Positions 61,635 to 64,000 of a stretch of 64,000 nucleotides of DNA are shown in pieces (position 1 is the stretch's first letter; every line of letters starts with the position of its first letter). The translations under genes were made by a program, and so were the position numbers. The notes below the pieces were generated by a model. The model had not been told where the DNA came from. It made no database searches and saw nothing but the letters and a program-made list of their open reading frames with translations. This DNA is from Fibrobacter sp. UWH4 (lineage in GTDB: Bacteria; Fibrobacterota; Fibrobacteria; Fibrobacterales; Fibrobacteraceae): positions 434,001 to 498,000 of the forward strand of contig NZ_FRAY01000002.1 of NCBI RefSeq assembly GCF_900142475.1, in the 5' to 3' direction.

Positions 61635-62270
61635 ATGAGCGCTCCGAATCCGAACACGGTGCATCCTATTGCGGGCTACGACAAGGAAATCTACGTCAAG
61701 CCCACCATCAAGAACCCGAACATTATTGTCGGCGACTTCACCTATATCGCGGACTCGGAATTCGAAAGCCATGTGACGCACCATTACGATTTTATCGACG
61801 ACAAGCTGATTATCGGAAAGTTCTGCCAGATTGCCGCGGGCGTAGAATTTGTAATGAACGGGGCGAACCACCAGATGAATGCGGTTTCCACATTCCCGTT
61901 CTACACGCTTGAGGGCTGGGACATGAAACCGCCCGCCGCAAGCGACATGCCGTTCAAGGGCGACACCGTCATCGGAAACGATGTGTGGATTGGCCAGAAC
62001 GCGACCATCTTGCCGGGAGTGCATATCGGCGACGGCGCCATCATCGGCGCGAACAGTGTCGTCGGCAGCAACGTGGAACCCTACTCGATTGTAGTCGGAA
62101 ATCCCGCCGAAGTCACCCGCTACCGCTTCGACAAAGACCTGACGGAACTCCTGTTAAAATTCAAATGGTGGGACAAGCCCATCGAAGAAATCAACGAGTT
62201 GATTCCGATTCTTACAAGCAGCGATCTTGATAAAGTCAAAGCCGAAATCCACCGGCTAATGAAAGATTAA
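61635..62270 (+). CDS. CatB-type (left-handed beta-helix) O-acetyltransferase
   Basis: 211 aa with GAGG before the ATG. Hexapeptide repeats run through [26 protein letters not shown] and, after a loop with [42 protein letters not shown], ending in the usual [14 protein letters not shown] and a C-terminal helix. The ANHQMN His near residue 79 is the expected catalytic base. The Vat/CatB group acetylates streptogramins or chloramphenicol, but most chromosomal members act on sugars; the substrate is unknown. Confidence 0.9.
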   Translation: MSAPNPNTVHPIAGYDKEIYVKPTIKNPNIIVGDFTYIADSEFESHVTHHYDFIDDKLIIGKFCQIAAGVEFVMNGANHQMNAVSTFPFYTLEGWDMKPPAASDMPFKGDTVIGNDVWIGQNATILPGVHIGDGAIIGANSVVGSNVEPYSIVVGNPAEVTRYRFDKDLTELLLKFKWWDKPIEEINELIPILTSSDLDKVKAEIHRLMKD

Positions 62271-62279
62271 TTCAAACAG

Positions 62280-63233
62280 CTACACTTCAATGAGCGTTGC
62301 CACAAGGCAGCTGTCTTTAGTGTGGCCAGAGCCCACAAAGTCAATATCCTGCGACTTGTTCCAAAGCGTCTTGGCGCTCGAGTGAACAGACGCCACCGCA
62401 GCGAGCGCATCGCGCGAGAATTTAGACAAATTAAATTCGCTGTAATTGGAGCTCACCATAAAGAGGCCGCCCTTGTTCAGAAGCGTGGCGCAGTCGGCCA
62501 CAAGCGGCATCAGGTGTTCACGCACGTTGAAGTTCTTGCCCTTGAAGCGAGCAAAGCTCGGCGGGTCGAGCACGATGGCATCGAACTTGAGGTCCTTCTT
62601 TTGCGCCCAGTGAACGTACTCGACAGCGTTACCCCTGAAGAATTCGCCCTGCTTGGGTTCGAGTCCGTTGAGCGCATAGTTTTCGCGGCCCTTGTCCAGA
62701 ATCTTCGCGCTGATGTCGGCATTCGTCGAAATCTCGGCGCCACCTAAGCGGCCGTGCACCGAGAAGGCACAAGTGTAGCTGAACAGATTCAGCATGCGGC
62801 GGTCGGCCGCACGCTCGCCCATCTCCAGGCGAATATGGCGCATATCCAAGAACAGGCCCGGATTCACCGTGTCGAGCAAATCGATGTGAAATTTCGCAGA
62901 ACCTTCGCGGACTACACCTACAGAATCTTCCGCGCGCCCCACCGCCACTTCCATCGGCGGGTTCTCCAGCGACTTGCCCGAACGGGAAAGGCGTTCCTTT
63001 ATAACGAGGCAAACCGGCGCGAACTTTTCTGCGACGGCGGCAACGACAGCATTTTTTTCGCGGAGCAGTTCATCACCGAAAAACTGAATCTGGTAACGGT
63101 CACCGAACTTGTCGAGCGTCATGCCGGGGAAACCGTCCGGCGCCCCGTTCACAATGCGGAAAGCCTCGGTAACCCCTAGCAAAGGAGCACGTCTTTTATA
63201 AGCAGCATCTAAGTTATTGATTAAATCTTTCAT
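62280..63233 (-). CDS. RlmI-like rRNA methyltransferase
   Basis: 317 aa from the ATG at 63233; the upstream codons are repeat-derived. An N-terminal strand region has RIVNGAPDGFPGMTLDKFGD (near 23). The Rossmann domain has SAM-motif LNLFSYTCAFSVHGRLGGA (near 160), and the catalytic/target motif IVLDPPSFARFKGKNF near 228. This is the RlmI/YccW group that makes m5C1962 in 23S rRNA, here without an obvious PUA domain. Catalytic Cys positions could not be confirmed. It is convergent with the acetyltransferase gene. Confidence 0.87.
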   Translation of the reverse strand: MKDLINNLDAAYKRRAPLLGVTEAFRIVNGAPDGFPGMTLDKFGDRYQIQFFGDELLREKNAVVAAVAEKFAPVCLVIKERLSRSGKSLENPPMEVAVGRAEDSVGVVREGSAKFHIDLLDTVNPGLFLDMRHIRLEMGERAADRRMLNLFSYTCAFSVHGRLGGAEISTNADISAKILDKGRENYALNGLEPKQGEFFRGNAVEYVHWAQKKDLKFDAIVLDPPSFARFKGKNFNVREHLMPLVADCATLLNKGGLFMVSSNYSEFNLSKFSRDALAAVASVHSSAKTLWNKSQDIDFVGSGHTKDSCLVATLIEV

Positions 63234-63246
63234 GGGAATGAGGTAT

Positions 63247-63352
63247 GAGCTCGGTCGCCTTAAGCTCCCTATGAGGAAAGAGGCTTTAGTAGAAAGATAA
63301 ATTTTTGTTCCTAGCTGAATCCTCAAAGGTGCGTAGCACCGACCTCAAAGTG
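63247..63352. repeat. Flanking repeat of nrdR, copy 1
   Basis: About 105 bp: GAGCTCGGTCGCCTTAAGCTCC, a TTTAGTAGAAA...ATAAATTT centre and CTCAAAGGTGCGTAGCACCG at the right end. A second copy lies on the other side of nrdR. Confidence 0.75.
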
Positions 63353-63390
63353 AGTTTACGAACGCGCTCAAAACTCTTAGGCGCGCAGCG

Positions 63391-63834
63391 CTACTTGTCC
63401 ATGCTCTTGATCTGGTCCACGAACTCGCCAACTTCCTTGAATTCGCGGTAAATCGAGGCAAAGCGCACGTAAGCGACGGCATCGAGTTTCTTGAGTTCCT
63501 GCATCACCAGGTTGCCAATCTGCTCGTAGCTGACTTCGAAGTTTTCAGTCACGGTCAAGGCGTTTTCCACGTTGGTCGCGAGCTGTTCTATGTCAGCAAC
63601 AGAAACCGGACGTTTCTTGCAGGAGTTCATGATACCGCGCAGCAGCTTTTCACGCTGGAACGGTTCATGTTCGCCGCTGCGCTTGATTACGGTCAGCGGC
63701 TGGACTTCGATGTATTCGCGAGTGGTAAAGCGCTTGCCGCATTCGCAGCATTCACGACGGCGTCGAATGGAGGAACCGCTCACGCGACTATCCACCACCT
63801 TGTCGTTATCTTTCTTGCAGAACGGGCAAATCAT
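63391..63834 (-). CDS. nrdR: Transcriptional repressor NrdR
   Basis: 147 aa. The N-terminal zinc ribbon has CPFCKKDNDKVVDSR and RRRECCECGKRFTTRE (residues 3-38), followed by the ATP-cone domain (about 48-138, VIKRSGEHEPFQREKLLRGI). NrdR senses ATP/dATP and represses ribonucleotide reductase genes at NrdR boxes. Length and motifs are standard. It lies between two copies of a repeat, with no clear operon partner. Confidence 0.96.
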   Translation of the reverse strand: MICPFCKKDNDKVVDSRVSGSSIRRRRECCECGKRFTTREYIEVQPLTVIKRSGEHEPFQREKLLRGIMNSCKKRPVSVADIEQLATNVENALTVTENFEVSYEQIGNLVMQELKKLDAVAYVRFASIYREFKEVGEFVDQIKSMDK

Positions 63835-63857
63835 ATCACTTATTGTAGGTCTGAGAT

Positions 63858-63955
63858 TTGAGCGCGGTCGCCTTCGGCTCCCTTTGAGGTTTGAGGTTTT
63901 AGTAGAAATTTAATTATTCTAGCAGAACCTCAAAAGTGCGTAGCACCGACCTCAG
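63858..63955. repeat. Flanking repeat of nrdR, copy 2
   Basis: GAGCGCGGTCGCCTTCGGCTCC, a TTTTAGTAGAAATTTAATT centre and CTCAAAAGTGCGTAGCACCG, aligned end to end with 63247-63352. Further GCCTTGCAAAGCAAGGC-type sequence follows to the window end; no gene is seen there. Confidence 0.75.
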
Positions 63956-64000
63956 AGCTCAAAGCCTTGCAAAGCAAGGCGACCTCATCGCTAGTTGTTC

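Overview
The window looks like chromosome of a Fibrobacter species (phylum Fibrobacterota, gut or rumen cellulose degraders). Two lipoproteins carry the 'Fibrobacter major paralogous' (FISUMP) C-terminal domain, one regulator belongs to the TIGR02147 family known mainly from Fibrobacter, and secreted proteins have poly-Ser linkers. Genes are dense, lie on both strands in short operons, and have a strong codon bias that produces long false open frames on the opposite strands. Most genes are housekeeping; there is no prophage, insertion sequence or CRISPR array.

Layout. 1-2.0 kb: minus-strand glycan operon (methyltransferase, glycosyltransferase, start of a third gene). 2.0-3.4 kb: a sigma-70-family factor behind a near-perfect sigma-54 promoter with paired upstream sites. 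3.5-10.5 kb: two large, related secreted proteins. 10.6-13.1 kb: hemW, a 59-codon membrane ORF and a class III nucleotide cyclase. 13.1-15.4 kb: two identical tRNA-Gly(GCC) genes around galE, each followed by the same tail cassette. 15.4-23.7 kb: Rpn-type nuclease, FISUMP lipoprotein, RNase D, 5-formyl-THF cyclo-ligase, SpoU methyltransferase, outer-membrane protein, diguanylate cyclase. 23.7-28.0 kb: lipoprotein cluster with a periplasmic-binding-domain/legumain (C13) protease fusion coupled to a BMP-type binding lipoprotein. 28.2-31.0 kb: pheS, an acetyltransferase and a flavoprotein. 31-40 kb: pectin-binding-like lipoprotein, MORN-like lipoprotein, unknown membrane proteins, an esterase, tRNA-Leu(CAG), and a TIGR02147 regulator coupled to a lipoprotein. 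40-55 kb: glgE, acyl-ACP thioesterase, sua5, a DUF349 protein, priA, a VanX-like peptidase, a TonB-type receptor, a nitrilase, and maltokinase behind two small ORFs. 55-64 kb: cmk-rpsA, an acyltransferase, coaBC with a degenerate uracil-DNA-glycosylase-fold protein, acetyltransferase, rRNA methyltransferase and nrdR.

Genes that work together: glgE and the maltokinase, 12 kb apart, supply the two central steps of the maltose-1-phosphate route to alpha-glucan. cmk-rpsA and coaBC plus its coupled neighbour are translationally linked units. The FISUMP, BMP and legumain-like lipoproteins form an envelope cluster whose function cannot be read from sequence.

The most unusual signals are: (1) the legumain-type protease fused to a type 1 periplasmic-binding domain; (2) two arrays of a 9-bp inverted repeat with a fixed 17-18-bp centre; (3) interspersed repeat families that also occur in frame inside priA, coaBC, an acyltransferase and two signal-peptide regions; (4) a probable sigma-54 to sigma-70 cascade; (5) a shared ATTCCA-N3-TGGAAT palindrome near four genes; (6) tRNA-Gly tail cassettes.
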